DNA from: G964020105 sp964020105
Lineage (GTDB): Bacteria; Pseudomonadota; Alphaproteobacteria; WRAU01; Hepatincolaceae
Assembly: GCA_964020105.1 (NCBI GenBank)
Contig: OZ026535.1
Span: 992,001-1,056,000, forward strand
Length of the DNA stretch: 64,000 nt
Direction: 5' to 3'
This document shows, one piece after another, positions 1 through 9,342 of the stretch. The notes below the pieces were generated by a model. The model made no database searches. It was given only the letters and a program-made list of their open reading frames with translations, and was not told where the DNA came from. The stretch's first letter is position 1. Every line of letters begins with the position of its first letter. The translations under genes were made by a program, and so were the position numbers.

Positions 1-1
1 A

Positions 2-178
2 AATCAGTCTTTATGGGTAAAATTAGATGAGTTAGTAAATGTACATAAAATAACTTTTGAATGGATTAAAGGACATTCTGGTCATTATGAAAATGAAATG
101 GCCGATGAATTATGTAAAATAGCAATAAATAACAAAAGTCCTCTATTATCTAGCTATTTACATTTACTAGAAACGTAA
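2..178 (+). CDS. rnhA: Ribonuclease HI, C-terminal part (runs off the window start)
   Basis: The first 58 codons of the window are open and end at TAA 176-178. They read as the C-terminal third of RNase HI, which cleaves the RNA strand of RNA-DNA hybrids such as R-loops and Okazaki primers. The recognisable part is the segment WIKGHSGHYENEMADELC, which carries the conserved active-site-loop histidine and the last metal-binding aspartate of the family (H..E.AD pattern). The 5' end lies outside the window, so start and full length are unknown. The yqgE gene follows 35 nt later on the same strand and may be co-transcribed. Confidence 0.85.
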   Translation, partial: NQSLWVKLDELVNVHKITFEWIKGHSGHYENEMADELCKIAINNKSPLLSSYLHLLET

Positions 179-213
179 CTAGCTATATAATATCATAAAT
201 GGAGACACTTGCG

Positions 214-819
214 ATGAAAAATATAAGTTATGACGTACAATCATCTTTAAAAGGCAAACTGTTAGTAGCCTCACCATCAATGTCAGATAACAGATTCTAT
301 AAAGCCGTTATTCTAATTACTAATCATGATGAAAAAGGAGCCGTTGGTGTAATAATTAATAAAAATTCCGCCCATAAATTTGTACATATAATAAAAAGTA
401 TAGATGCTAATTATGATGAAAGTAGAATCAACTTAGGAGATCAACAAATAAACATAGTATTAGGAGGTCCTGTTAACTCTAATAGTTTATTTATAATCCA
501 TTCACCAGATTATAAAGTACGAGATACACAAAAAATTACAGACACTATCCATATGACAAATCAACTAAATATCCTATCGGATTTAGCAAACAATAATGGC
601 CCTAAAAAATCAATAATATCTATTGGTTGTGCCATGTGGAAAACAAATCAAATAGAACAAGAACTTTTCAGCGATAGCTGGTTTATATCAGATCTAAACG
701 AAAATTTAGTATTCGACATCCAGGTAAATCAAATGTATGACAATGTATTTTCTACTTTAGGTTTTAGATCTTTTGAAAATAACTCGGCTCTATTCATCTC
801 AAATAAGTTGAAATCCTAA
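214..819 (+). CDS. yqgE: YqgE/AlgH family protein (UPF0301)
   Basis: A 201-residue protein of the YqgE/AlgH (DUF179) family, close to the usual length of about 190 residues. The molecular function of the family is not established. Family features are the opening GKLLVASPSMSDNRFYKAVI, the GAVGVIINK segment and the late ISIGCAMW region. The frame opens at ATG 199, but GGAGA at 201-205 sits 8 nt before ATG 214, so 214 is the better start and the first ATG would bury the ribosome binding site. It follows rnhA and is convergent with the M23 peptidase gene. Confidence 0.85.
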   Translation: MKNISYDVQSSLKGKLLVASPSMSDNRFYKAVILITNHDEKGAVGVIINKNSAHKFVHIIKSIDANYDESRINLGDQQINIVLGGPVNSNSLFIIHSPDYKVRDTQKITDTIHMTNQLNILSDLANNNGPKKSIISIGCAMWKTNQIEQELFSDSWFISDLNENLVFDIQVNQMYDNVFSTLGFRSFENNSALFISNKLKS

Positions 820-909
820 GAGAACAACTTATATTTGTTTTCACTAGAATGAGCTTTTATATTAGTAAGTACTGTTTTATTAGCACTATTTTTATGTTTT
901 ACCATCTTG

Positions 910-3276
910 TTATATCTTCTTATTCTCTTTTGATACTTTCTTCCTATATATGATAGTTGCCTGCACTTTATTTGATTTTATAAGTTTAGTATTACTTTTA
1001 TCAGCATCAAAAGATATATTAGGAGAAGCTATTTTATTTTTTGTTGGTATTCTAACTGCTAAGGTGTTAAAAGTAGATTTATAAATAGCAAACTCTTTAA
1101 TTTCATTTTCATTTAAAACTTTATCAGAAGGCATCTTTATAGTTAACGGATTAACCTGCCTATTATTAAGTAATACCTCATAGTGCAAATGTGGGCCTGT
1201 CACCCTACCGGTTGCACCAATTGTACCAATCACCTGCCACTGGGATACTCTGTCACCTTCTTTTAATTTAGGAGCAAATGAATTCATATGCGCATAAAGA
1301 GATTTTAAATAAGGATTATGCCTAATAACAACATAGTTACCATAAGTTGCCGAGTAAAGTTTTTTCTCAATCACTCCCGAGCCACTAGCATATATAGGAG
1401 TACCAATTGGAGCAGCAAAATCAACTCCCTTATGTAAGGCAGTATAACCAAGCACAGGATGCACTCTATTGCCAAAACGGGAGCTTAGTCGAGCATTATT
1501 AACAGGTGTTTTAATCAATGTTTTTATAACACTTTTACCGTCTTCGTGATAATAACCATCTGAATATTTATAAAATGAAACCACTCTATCCTCTAGTTTA
1601 ATAGTGGCAAACATAAGATTATCACAAGATACAAGTTCATCTTCCTGATTATACATACATTCAAAAATCACCTCCATCGTGTTATGCTCTTTAATATCAC
1701 GTTGAAAGTCTATGTCCCATGACAAAACCTTAAAAACTTCAACTGCTATGGAAGCCGGGACTCCTGCGTTAATAGCCGCTGTATAAATACTATCTTTAAC
1801 CAAAACTTTTCTTCTTAAAATATAACGAGTTAACTTTTTTTCTTGTTTATACACAACATAATTATAATCAACATCAGCTTCCACAATCAGATCTTCTTTT
1901 ATACTTAGTGGTAAAGATAATTTTTTAATTTTATCTTCTCCCCAATCAGAAGATGATGCAAATACAACCTTTAAAGTTAGTTTAGGATTTATTTTCTTTA
2001 AATTAATATGTTTTGTAAGTGCTATCATAACGTCATTAACATTTTCTTTTTCTATCCCTCTTCTATAAAACATTGCATATAAAGTTTCTCCCTCCATTAG
2101 CTTAATATCTTCTTTATAATAAATAACAGGCTGGAATAACTCACTTTTGATAATTTTCACAAATAAATGTGAGGAATTCATAATTTGTAAAGATTTATTC
2201 CATTTTTCAGAAAAAATTAGATAATCTTGATTGTTTCTATAAAAATACACAGAAGAATATATTAAAATTGCTGTACTAGTTAGCAAAGAGCAAGTTTTGA
2301 TAGCATTTTGTTTTGAAAATGAAGATATAATAATATTTAGTACATCCTTATATAAAAATAAAGCAATATTTTTACAAATTGATAAAGCTAACCCCATAAT
2401 ATATTTTCCTTCAAATTTTATAAAAGCAAGTAATTTTTTTATTATATCTTTTTTTAAATTTTTACGCATCTTGTGAAATATTTGTCTTAGGAATAAGAAA
2501 GTAAATATACCTATAGTAAAAGATAGAATAAGGCATATAAAATCAAAAATCACTATTACAATATTTCTAGCAAAAATATATATTTTAACAAATACTTTAG
2601 TAATGAAAGCAATTTTCACTAAACCAATTAATGGTTTATTAATATACAAAAATAATTTAACAGAATAATTACTACAACTTTTTATTATATTCATACTATT
2701 ATCAAAAATAGTACTATTACTAATGTATTTAGAAAAATCAAGTGTTTGCTTTAATGGATACACTAGCAAGTAGGTGATAAAGGAAATAATACCTAGTCCC
2801 ATTCTATAATAAAATTTAAAATTAATATATTTATTTTTAAATTTCTTAAAAGTAAATTTTTTATAGTGATGTTCAAATAATTTAGTAAATAATCCTATAT
2901 ATTCTTTTATTATTGATGCTAAATAGTTATTTGGAAATAAAGAAAAAAGAAATTTTATTACATAAATGATATTTTTATATAAATTAATTATAACTTTTAA
3001 AAAGGTTATAAAACAAAAACTAATAATACTAGTACATATAAAAAGAATACGCTGCACAACTTCATAAATAAAATTGGGTATAATTTTTAATAGGTTAAAT
3101 AATCCAATTATTAAATAAGCTATAAAGGGAAATAATTTTCTAATAATAATCTTAACTCCTATCAAACAACCTTTAATAGCTTTATAGAGTAATAAGCAAA
3201 TTGTAATTAATAAAGCAAAAAGCCAAAAAACTATAAAATTCAACTTATCCAAAATAATTTGTTTAACTAAAATCAT
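910..3276 (-). CDS. M23 family peptidoglycan endopeptidase with long multi-membrane N-terminal region
   Basis: 788 residues. The last ~430 are a standard LytM/M23 zinc endopeptidase that cuts peptide cross-links in peptidoglycan: a membrane anchor near residues 330-350, an intermediate domain, then the catalytic domain with HKGVDF (first His and Asp ligands) and the GPHLHYE motif (HxH). The first ~320 residues are unusual. They consist of many long hydrophobic stretches separated by Lys-rich loops and look like an extra multi-pass membrane region; homologues usually begin near residue 320. There is no stop in this kilobase, so it is probably translated. The gene begins 9 nt after the methyltransferase gene and may be translationally linked. 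A fusion or a mis-called long start are the alternatives. Confidence 0.8.
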   Translation of the reverse strand: MILVKQIILDKLNFIVFWLFALLITICLLLYKAIKGCLIGVKIIIRKLFPFIAYLIIGLFNLLKIIPNFIYEVVQRILFICTSIISFCFITFLKVIINLYKNIIYVIKFLFSLFPNNYLASIIKEYIGLFTKLFEHHYKKFTFKKFKNKYINFKFYYRMGLGIISFITYLLVYPLKQTLDFSKYISNSTIFDNSMNIIKSCSNYSVKLFLYINKPLIGLVKIAFITKVFVKIYIFARNIVIVIFDFICLILSFTIGIFTFLFLRQIFHKMRKNLKKDIIKKLLAFIKFEGKYIMGLALSICKNIALFLYKDVLNIIISSFSKQNAIKTCSLLTSTAILIYSSVYFYRNNQDYLIFSEKWNKSLQIMNSSHLFVKIIKSELFQPVIYYKEDIKLMEGETLYAMFYRRGIEKENVNDVMIALTKHINLKKINPKLTLKVVFASSSDWGEDKIKKLSLPLSIKEDLIVEADVDYNYVVYKQEKKLTRYILRRKVLVKDSIYTAAINAGVPASIAVEVFKVLSWDIDFQRDIKEHNTMEVIFECMYNQEDELVSCDNLMFATIKLEDRVVSFYKYSDGYYHEDGKSVIKTLIKTPVNNARLSSRFGNRVHPVLGYTALHKGVDFAAPIGTPIYASGSGVIEKKLYSATYGNYVVIRHNPYLKSLYAHMNSFAPKLKEGDRVSQWQVIGTIGATGRVTGPHLHYEVLLNNRQVNPLTIKMPSDKVLNENEIKEFAIYKSTFNTLAVRIPTKNKIASPNISFDADKSNTKLIKSNKVQATIIYRKKVSKENKKI

Positions 3277-3285
3277 ACTAATGGC

Positions 3286-4566
3286 CTAAATGCGTTTAAG
3301 ATATAAAAACACCTCAATATGAGGCGTATATATAAACTGATCAACTACAACAATATTATCAAGATTAAACTTATTACCTTGTAATAATATGCTCAAGTCA
3401 CGAATAGCACTTTCCGCAGAACAATAAATCATAGCAATCTGTTTTATATTAGTTGCTTTGCTAATTTCCATAATTTGTTCCTTTGCTCCATTTCGTGGTG
3501 GATTGATAATCACTGTATCAAAATTATCAATATATGGAGTTTTTAGTGGATTATGCATTAAATTTCTAGAGATAGCTTTTATTTTAGGATTTTTTAATAC
3601 GTTAATACTATCCATAGCACTAGAGGTTATATCAAAAGCCTCTATATGGATGGCATTAAAATTTTCAAGTACTAAAAATCCGTAAGGAGAAGTACCACTA
3701 AATAAATCCAGTACTTTAAGTGGACTAACTAAGTGTTCTACAACTAATTGATGCAGTTGCTGCTCTCCCCATAATTCCGGTTGTAAAAATCCACCACTTG
3801 TAAAGGATAAATTATTGGAACTGTGTTGCAGAAATAAATTTTCTTTAATAATTAATGCCTCCATAGATGAATCTTGCCTCTGCCAGTAAACTCTTTTTAC
3901 ACAAGCAAGTGTAAAAATTTCCTGAAAAGCTGTTATTACATCTAAATTTATAGCAATCTTTGATTTGACTAGTAAATCGATACTACCATTTAAATCACTT
4001 GCTATGATTTCTGTTATTCTCAGTGGGCTATTACTGGCTCTGAGTATATCGTGTAATTTTTTAAGAGTCAAGTTGATATTCTCAGTTAACACCTCACAAT
4101 AATCGATCCCAACAAGTTTATTGCTTCTATACTGATTAAATCCAATAACATTATCCTTAACTGAAAATATGGCACGTCTTCTATGATGAAAAGGGTTATC
4201 CCAATGATGTAACATTGTGATTTCTCCCTTAAGTGGTATTTTATTAAGTTTCAAGAGTTTATATAGATTTTGTAATTTATATAAAAGATAATCTTCCTTA
4301 TTAAAATGTTGGCCTTTACAACCTCCACAATTGCTATAATAAATACAGCTAGCAGCTTTTCTTCTTGCAGAGGGTGATAGTATATTAAAGTCCAGAGCAA
4401 CTGCTGGGTGATTTTTAGCATCTATTTTTTTCACATCAACCTCTTCATTTACTATAGTAAAAGGTATTTTAATAGTAGATGTTGAATTGTTGTTTTCAGT
4501 GAATACTAGTCCATCAAGATTTTTATCTATTTTTTCTATCTTGTATATCACTAATAAGTTCCTCAT
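3286..4566 (-). CDS. Class I SAM-dependent RNA uracil-C5 methyltransferase (RlmD/TrmA family)
   Basis: A 426-residue protein of the TrmA/RlmC/RlmD family, which methylates C5 of uracil in 23S rRNA or tRNA. The N-terminal ~60 residues resemble a TRAM RNA-binding domain. An iron-sulfur cluster site follows with C74, C80, C83 (CIYYSNCGGC) and C157. The SAM-binding motif is LDLFSGTSPYGF, the family NPPR motif is INPPRNG, and the catalytic cysteine lies in IAMIYCSAES. With a four-cysteine cluster site and this length (E. coli RlmD 433 residues) a U1939-type rRNA enzyme is the best guess, but target specificity cannot be read from the sequence. It is divergent from the M16 peptidase gene, with an AT-rich promoter region between. 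Confidence 0.82.
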   Translation of the reverse strand: MRNLLVIYKIEKIDKNLDGLVFTENNNSTSTIKIPFTIVNEEVDVKKIDAKNHPAVALDFNILSPSARRKAASCIYYSNCGGCKGQHFNKEDYLLYKLQNLYKLLKLNKIPLKGEITMLHHWDNPFHHRRRAIFSVKDNVIGFNQYRSNKLVGIDYCEVLTENINLTLKKLHDILRASNSPLRITEIIASDLNGSIDLLVKSKIAINLDVITAFQEIFTLACVKRVYWQRQDSSMEALIIKENLFLQHSSNNLSFTSGGFLQPELWGEQQLHQLVVEHLVSPLKVLDLFSGTSPYGFLVLENFNAIHIEAFDITSSAMDSINVLKNPKIKAISRNLMHNPLKTPYIDNFDTVIINPPRNGAKEQIMEISKATNIKQIAMIYCSAESAIRDLSILLQGNKFNLDNIVVVDQFIYTPHIEVFLYLKRI

Positions 4567-4648
4567 AGTATTTGTTTTTTTTAGGGTTATAATATAATAT
4601 TAGTATAGAGTAAGAAAAGATATAAAAAAAACAAGAGAGAGCCTAAAA

Positions 4649-5887
4649 ATGCTAAATTGTAAAATCACCAAACTGCCCAATAACCTAACAGTAGTAACTG
4701 ATCCAATTACCACTGTGAAGTCTGCTACTGTTGGAATATGGAGTAATATCGGCTCTAGGATAGAAAAAATTGAAACCGGCGGCATTTGTCATTTTTTGGA
4801 ACATATGGTATTTAAGGGGACAAAAAACAGAACTTCTTTTGATATATCAGAGCAGATTGAAAATAAAGGTGGTTATATTAATGCTTGGACATCCAAAGAA
4901 AAAACCAGCTGGTACGCAAAGGTTTTAAAGGATGATGTTAATCTAGCTTTTGATATATTGTTAGATATAGTGCGTAATTCCACCTTTCCTGCTGAGGAGT
5001 TAGAAAAAGAAAAAGGTGTTATTCTTGAAGAAATAAAAATGTACCAAGACGATCCTCAAGATGTTGTTTACAATTTATATGAAAAAATATGTTACGCTGG
5101 GCATCCAATCTCTTACCCTATCATAGGCAATGAAGAAACTATTAAAAGCTTTTCTTCTAAAGATTTTTTCTCACATCTACAACATTACTATTACCCATCA
5201 AATATGGTAGTTGTTATCTCTGGCAATTTTAACGAAAATGAATTTTTACAAATAGTCAAAGAAAAGACCTCTGATTGGATAGATAAGAAAACTTGTATTG
5301 ATTTAGGCAATCCAGTATTTAAATCAGCTAAGGAGTTAATTATCAAAAAAGAGGTTGAGCAAACAAGCTTAGTCTATGCTTTACCTGGATCTTCTTATAA
5401 ATCTGCAAACTACTATAGCATGTCTATTGCGACAACAATTCTCGGAGGAGGTATGTCTTCTCGTTTATTCAAAGAGATAAGAGAAAAAAGGGGTTTAGCT
5501 TACTCTATAGGTAGTTTTTTAAATACTTATACGGATTGTGGTAGTTTTGCTGTACACGCTGGCTGTTCCAGAGAAAATATATCTTTAGTAATTAATCTTA
5601 TAAGGGCTGAAATTGAACAACTTGCCATCAGTTTTGAAGATATTGAATTGGAAAGGGCTAAAAATATTTTAAAAAGCTCAATTGTTATGTCTTTGGAGAG
5701 TACTTCTGCGAGATGCGAACGTATTGCTGGTAGTATATTAAATTTTGGCGAGCTTAGGGATATTAATCATATAATTAAGAAAATAGATTCAGTAACAAAG
5801 GAAGATGTTTTACATTTATTTAGTAGTTTGGCAAATGAGAAAGAAAGCATAGCATTGCTTAGCAATTCTATTGTAGCAGGATTTTAA
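4649..5887 (+). CDS. M16 family zinc peptidase (processing-peptidase-like)
   Basis: 412 residues, the single-unit size of bacterial M16B peptidases related to the mitochondrial processing peptidase beta subunit. The inverted zinc motif HFLEH is at residues 48-52 and the third ligand glutamate is in VILEE near residue 128, so it should be catalytically active. The second half has the family Arg-Tyr-like region (GLAYSIGSF) used for substrate binding. AGAGAG a few bases before ATG 4649 serves as the ribosome binding site. Substrate is unknown; the enzymes degrade or process peptides. Two further M16 proteins lie at 58951-61696 but belong to another subgroup. Confidence 0.88.
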   Translation: MLNCKITKLPNNLTVVTDPITTVKSATVGIWSNIGSRIEKIETGGICHFLEHMVFKGTKNRTSFDISEQIENKGGYINAWTSKEKTSWYAKVLKDDVNLAFDILLDIVRNSTFPAEELEKEKGVILEEIKMYQDDPQDVVYNLYEKICYAGHPISYPIIGNEETIKSFSSKDFFSHLQHYYYPSNMVVVISGNFNENEFLQIVKEKTSDWIDKKTCIDLGNPVFKSAKELIIKKEVEQTSLVYALPGSSYKSANYYSMSIATTILGGGMSSRLFKEIREKRGLAYSIGSFLNTYTDCGSFAVHAGCSRENISLVINLIRAEIEQLAISFEDIELERAKNILKSSIVMSLESTSARCERIAGSILNFGELRDINHIIKKIDSVTKEDVLHLFSSLANEKESIALLSNSIVAGF

Positions 5888-5972
5888 GCATAAATATATA
5901 AAGCTTTCCTTGTGGACCATTATGTGATAATATGTTAAATATGTTATTATAAACTTATTTTGGATAGATATC

Positions 5973-7178
5973 ATGGCGTTGCAAATTCCAATTTTCAAGA
6001 AGCAATATATGATTTTAGCTATTTTATATATTGGATATACATTATGTTACATGGATAAACTATTAGTGGGGATTTTAATGATTCCAATTGGTACTGAGTT
6101 TAGTCTTAGCTCCCAGCAAATTGGTGTAGTATTTAGTATGTTTTTTTTATCTTATTCACTGATGCAGCCTATTGTGGGGTATTTAAATGATAGAATAAGC
6201 CCCAAAATTATTGTAATTATTGCTGCTTTTTTAATAGGGATTTCCGCGTTAATTTTTGGAATGGCAACATCTTTTGTTCTAATAATAATTGCTAGGGGGA
6301 TGGCTGGTATTTTTCATGGAGGATATCCGACAACCTGTACAAAAATAATAGTGAATACTTTTGAATTAAACCAACGAACATTTGCACAATCTATTTTGCT
6401 GTCCTCAGCTGGGATTGCAGTGATTATTACGCCAATTGCAGGTGTTTTTTTAATAGAACAATTTACATGGCGTGGGATGCTTGTAATATTGGGGATTGCT
6501 TTTATTTTAGTATCTATAATTATTGGAATATTTGTAAAAAAAAGCACTGCAGATACTTTTATTAAAAAACAAGAAAATCATAAGATCTTAGTAAAGATAT
6601 TGCTCCACAAAGATATTATAGTAATTTTTTTAGGATTATTTTTTGTAAATATTGTTTTATACGGAATTTTATCATGGATACCTAAATTTTTATATGAGGT
6701 AAAAAATTTCGACCTTGAAGAAGTAGGAACAATATTATCATTATCTGGCTTTGGGGGAGCTATAATAGCTGTATTAGGAGGATATTTTGTTGGAAAATTC
6801 ATGGAGAATAAAGAAAAAATAATAGTATTTATCAGTACAATTATTTGTGCTATCATAATATATTATGTGTATTATGCAACTTCTGTAACATTAATTACGT
6901 TAAGTTTTTTTGCAATATTTTTAATGGGGCAGTTAACTTTTTTAGTAATTGTTACTTTACCATTAAAGAGGGTTTCAAGGGAAATTTTGGGGACTGTAGC
7001 TGGAATAGTTAATACTGGGGGAACCTTAGGAGGATTTATTTCAGCCATTATGATAGGTAAAATTTTAGAGACAACAAAATCCTATGAGATAGTGTTTTTA
7101 TTTTTAAGTGTTATTATGTTATTGGTGGGAATTGTTTTTTTATTGTTCACAAATAAAAAAGGGTTACTTAGTATTTAA
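5973..7178 (+). CDS. MFS transporter (anion:cation symporter-like)
   Basis: 401 residues with twelve predicted hydrophobic segments. The signature loop between helices 2 and 3 is GYLNDRISPK, and the first helix region GYTLCYMDKLLVGILM resembles the NYxDR start seen in the anion:cation symporter branch of the major facilitator superfamily. That points to an inner-membrane symporter for an organic acid or amino-acid derivative, but the substrate cannot be assigned. An M20 amidohydrolase follows 82 nt downstream on the same strand. An import-then-hydrolyse pair for N-acyl amino acids or small peptides is an inference from that neighbourhood only. Confidence 0.85.
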   Translation: MALQIPIFKKQYMILAILYIGYTLCYMDKLLVGILMIPIGTEFSLSSQQIGVVFSMFFLSYSLMQPIVGYLNDRISPKIIVIIAAFLIGISALIFGMATSFVLIIIARGMAGIFHGGYPTTCTKIIVNTFELNQRTFAQSILLSSAGIAVIITPIAGVFLIEQFTWRGMLVILGIAFILVSIIIGIFVKKSTADTFIKKQENHKILVKILLHKDIIVIFLGLFFVNIVLYGILSWIPKFLYEVKNFDLEEVGTILSLSGFGGAIIAVLGGYFVGKFMENKEKIIVFISTIICAIIIYYVYYATSVTLITLSFFAIFLMGQLTFLVIVTLPLKRVSREILGTVAGIVNTGGTLGGFISAIMIGKILETTKSYEIVFLFLSVIMLLVGIVFLLFTNKKGLLSI

Positions 7179-7260
7179 AAGTATTAAATTTATGATAAAA
7201 AACAGTATAATTACAGTTAAATAAGTTAAAATAAGCCTATGGAAATAAGGAGAAGAGAAG

Positions 7261-8460
7261 ATGGTCAAAGAAGTAATAAAAGGTCACTTTGCATTAGAGT
7301 TAGAAGGAATAATAGGGGATACAATTAAATGGTATAAACATTTGCATGAAAATCCAGAATTATCTTTTGCAGAAATAGGAACATCAAATTATATATATGA
7401 AGAGATTAAAAAAATAATAGGAGTTGATGAACTTACAAGACCAACAAAAACAAGTGTTATGGCGGTAATAAAAGGAGAGAAAGCTGGAAAGACGATAGCG
7501 TTCAGGGCGGATATAGATGCATTACCAATAACAGAGGAAGCAGAAGTTGAGTATAGATCAAAGACATCAGGAGTGATGCACGCTTGTGGGCATGATGCTC
7601 ATACCAGTATGTTATTATCAGCTTTGAAGATACTAGTAACCATGAAGAATAAAATTTCTGGTGAAATTAGATTTTTATTCCAACATGCTGAAGAATTGCC
7701 TCCAGGTGGAGCTGTGGCTATGATAGAAGCAGGAGTAATGAAGGGAGTAGATTATGTTTTTGCTTTTCATATTGGTCCTATGTTTAAAACTGGCACAATG
7801 GTATATAAAGAAGGAATTTGTTTTGCTGCCAGTGATAATTTTCATATTAAGGTAATTGGTAGTGGCATTCATGCTAGTATGCCTCATTTATCAATTGATC
7901 CAATAGTAATAGGAGCGCAAATAGTTAATAACTTACAAATAATTACGTCTCGTAATATCGATCCATTGTTAACTCCGGTTGTGTCGGTAACTGCGTTTCA
8001 TGGAGGAACAACAGCACATAATATAATACCAGAAAGTGCAATTATTCTTGGAACTGTAAGATCCTTAGATAAAAAAGTTAGAGAAGAAGTAAAGAGCCTT
8101 ATGTTTAGAATTGCTGAAAATACTGCCGCTGCCCATGGAGCAAAATGTGAAGTTAAATGGGAATATGGTTATTCAGTAGGACATAATAATAAAGAAGCTT
8201 TAAATATTATGTTAGAAGCATTTAGAGAATTTCTCCCTGAAGAGAGAATAATAGATCAGAAAGTACCCATGTTTGGCGGAGAAGATTTTACGGCATTTCA
8301 AGAAAAAGCTAATGGTTGTATGGTATTCATGGGAACTGGAGATAGCGATGCCAAAACAGAATATCCATTACATTCTGCTAAATTTAAGATGGATTTCAAT
8401 GCTTTTCAATATGGCATAGCAGGATTTCTCCATATAGCAAAAAGAGTATGTTTTAAATAA
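7261..8460 (+). CDS. M20 family metallo-amidohydrolase (hippurate hydrolase/N-acyl-amino-acid deacylase type)
   Basis: 399 residues of the M20D amidohydrolase family, which removes acyl groups from N-acyl amino acids or related amides using a di-metal centre. Metal-ligand motifs are present: HACGHDAH (Cys, His), FQHAEELPPGG (Glu pair), AFHIGP (His) and GGEDFTAF. A dimerisation domain lies in the middle. There is no signal peptide, so it is cytoplasmic. AAGGAGAAG just before ATG 7261 is a strong ribosome binding site. Its natural substrate is unknown. It is paired with the MFS gene upstream and followed by a strong hairpin terminator at 8500-8541, the last intact gene before the prophage relic. 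Confidence 0.87.
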   Translation: MVKEVIKGHFALELEGIIGDTIKWYKHLHENPELSFAEIGTSNYIYEEIKKIIGVDELTRPTKTSVMAVIKGEKAGKTIAFRADIDALPITEEAEVEYRSKTSGVMHACGHDAHTSMLLSALKILVTMKNKISGEIRFLFQHAEELPPGGAVAMIEAGVMKGVDYVFAFHIGPMFKTGTMVYKEGICFAASDNFHIKVIGSGIHASMPHLSIDPIVIGAQIVNNLQIITSRNIDPLLTPVVSVTAFHGGTTAHNIIPESAIILGTVRSLDKKVREEVKSLMFRIAENTAAAHGAKCEVKWEYGYSVGHNNKEALNIMLEAFREFLPEERIIDQKVPMFGGEDFTAFQEKANGCMVFMGTGDSDAKTEYPLHSAKFKMDFNAFQYGIAGFLHIAKRVCFK

Positions 8461-8499
8461 AATAAATATATTATTTTCTGTGGTTGATCATTTATTAAT

Positions 8500-8541
8500 A
8501 AATCAAGTGAGAAGGTAAACCTTTACTTTATCACTTGATTT
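8500..8541. terminator. Stem-loop, probable terminator between M20 gene and prophage relic
   Basis: An 11-bp perfect inverted repeat (AAATCAAGTGA / TCACTTGATTT) encloses a smaller inner hairpin (AAGGT-AA-ACCTT). It lies 40 nt after the stop of the M20 gene. The run of T after the right arm is interrupted (TTTTATATATA), so it is a likely but not ideal intrinsic terminator and could act from either side. Confidence 0.55.
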
Positions 8542-8644
8542 TATATATAGATGTTTTAAGGGAATATTTCTTACAGAGTATGTACTTATTAAGTATTAAT
8601 AAGTATCGACTACCTTTATAATATTTTAAAACTATTCTATCAGC

Positions 8645-8782
8645 TCAACTCTGAACATTAGTCCTAGAAGTTATTGCGTGATGTGGATTCTCCTTGAATT
8701 TACCTCCTGCTTGTATACCAATTAAAGCACACCCATTTAAAAACATTAATAACAATAGCAACACTAAAGTTTTTATTGCCAT
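8645..8782 (-). CDS. Small predicted lipoprotein, 45 residues
   Basis: A short ORF (MAIKTLVLLLLLMFLNGC...) with a classic lipoprotein signal: Lys near the start, a leucine-rich core and a lipobox LNGC placing the lipidated cysteine at residue 18. The mature part is 28 residues and polar. It follows 4 nt after the end of the broken gene at 8787-9270 on the same strand. No strong ribosome binding site precedes it. It could be a phage outer-spanin-like lipoprotein or an ordinary small lipoprotein; no family was recognised. Confidence 0.4.
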   Translation of the reverse strand: MAIKTLVLLLLLMFLNGCALIGIQAGGKFKENPHHAITSRTNVQS

Positions 8783-8786
8783 GTTA

Positions 8787-9270
8787 ATTAGTCCACAAAG
8801 CTACATTGCTTATTGTATTACCTTCTTTTAGTGAAAATGATTCTGTTCTATTTTCTATCTTTCTATTAACCGTTCCCATACTTCCAACACTTATAAAAGC
8901 ATCCGCTGCTGCCACTGCTAACCATGGATATAGGGCTGCATAATTTAAGGCAAGAACTGGCGGTATTGTTGCTAGATTAGCTACATCATAAACTATATTA
9001 TTAAACTGCCATTGGGGGTGCGAAACATTATCATGTCGCTCCTGAAGTCCCCATAGTCGTAAGCATCATTCCCCATTCAAAGGGTAACTCTTGTGTGAAG
9101 TTGGCTTTTTTCACAATAATTGCTTTATTTTCTTAATCTAGCAACTCTTTCATATTTATTTTGAATTTAATCACTGCGCTATTTTGGTTAATCTTAAGAA
9201 CCTCACTTGCTTCATATATTATATTATTGTATTTTAATTTGATCCTAATTTTCTTCGTAGTTGATAATGA
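8787..9270 (-). pseudogene. Broken gene of unknown family in the prophage relic
   Basis: Two adjoining open stretches on the minus strand appear to be one former protein. The upstream part reads RIKLKYNNIIYEASEV and continues past an in-frame TAA to NFTQELPFEWGMML, ending at a TGA. The downstream part resumes in another frame (DNVSHPQWQFNNIVYDV) and has a hydrophobic Ala/Leu-rich middle followed by a polar end (SNVALWTN, stop). There is no usable start codon for the second part. At least one stop and one frameshift mean it is not functional. Family not recognised; position after the sheath relic suggests phage origin. Confidence 0.4.
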
Positions 9271-9342
9271 TTATTATTTTTTTACCCCTGTAGCGAGAAG
9301 AATTTAATGGGAATTTAGGAATCTTTTAATGGGACAATATTA

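Noticed and set aside
4600..4785. Minus-strand 61-codon hydrophobic ORF
   Set aside because: It is antisense to the start of the M16 peptidase gene, with no ribosome binding site or family pattern.
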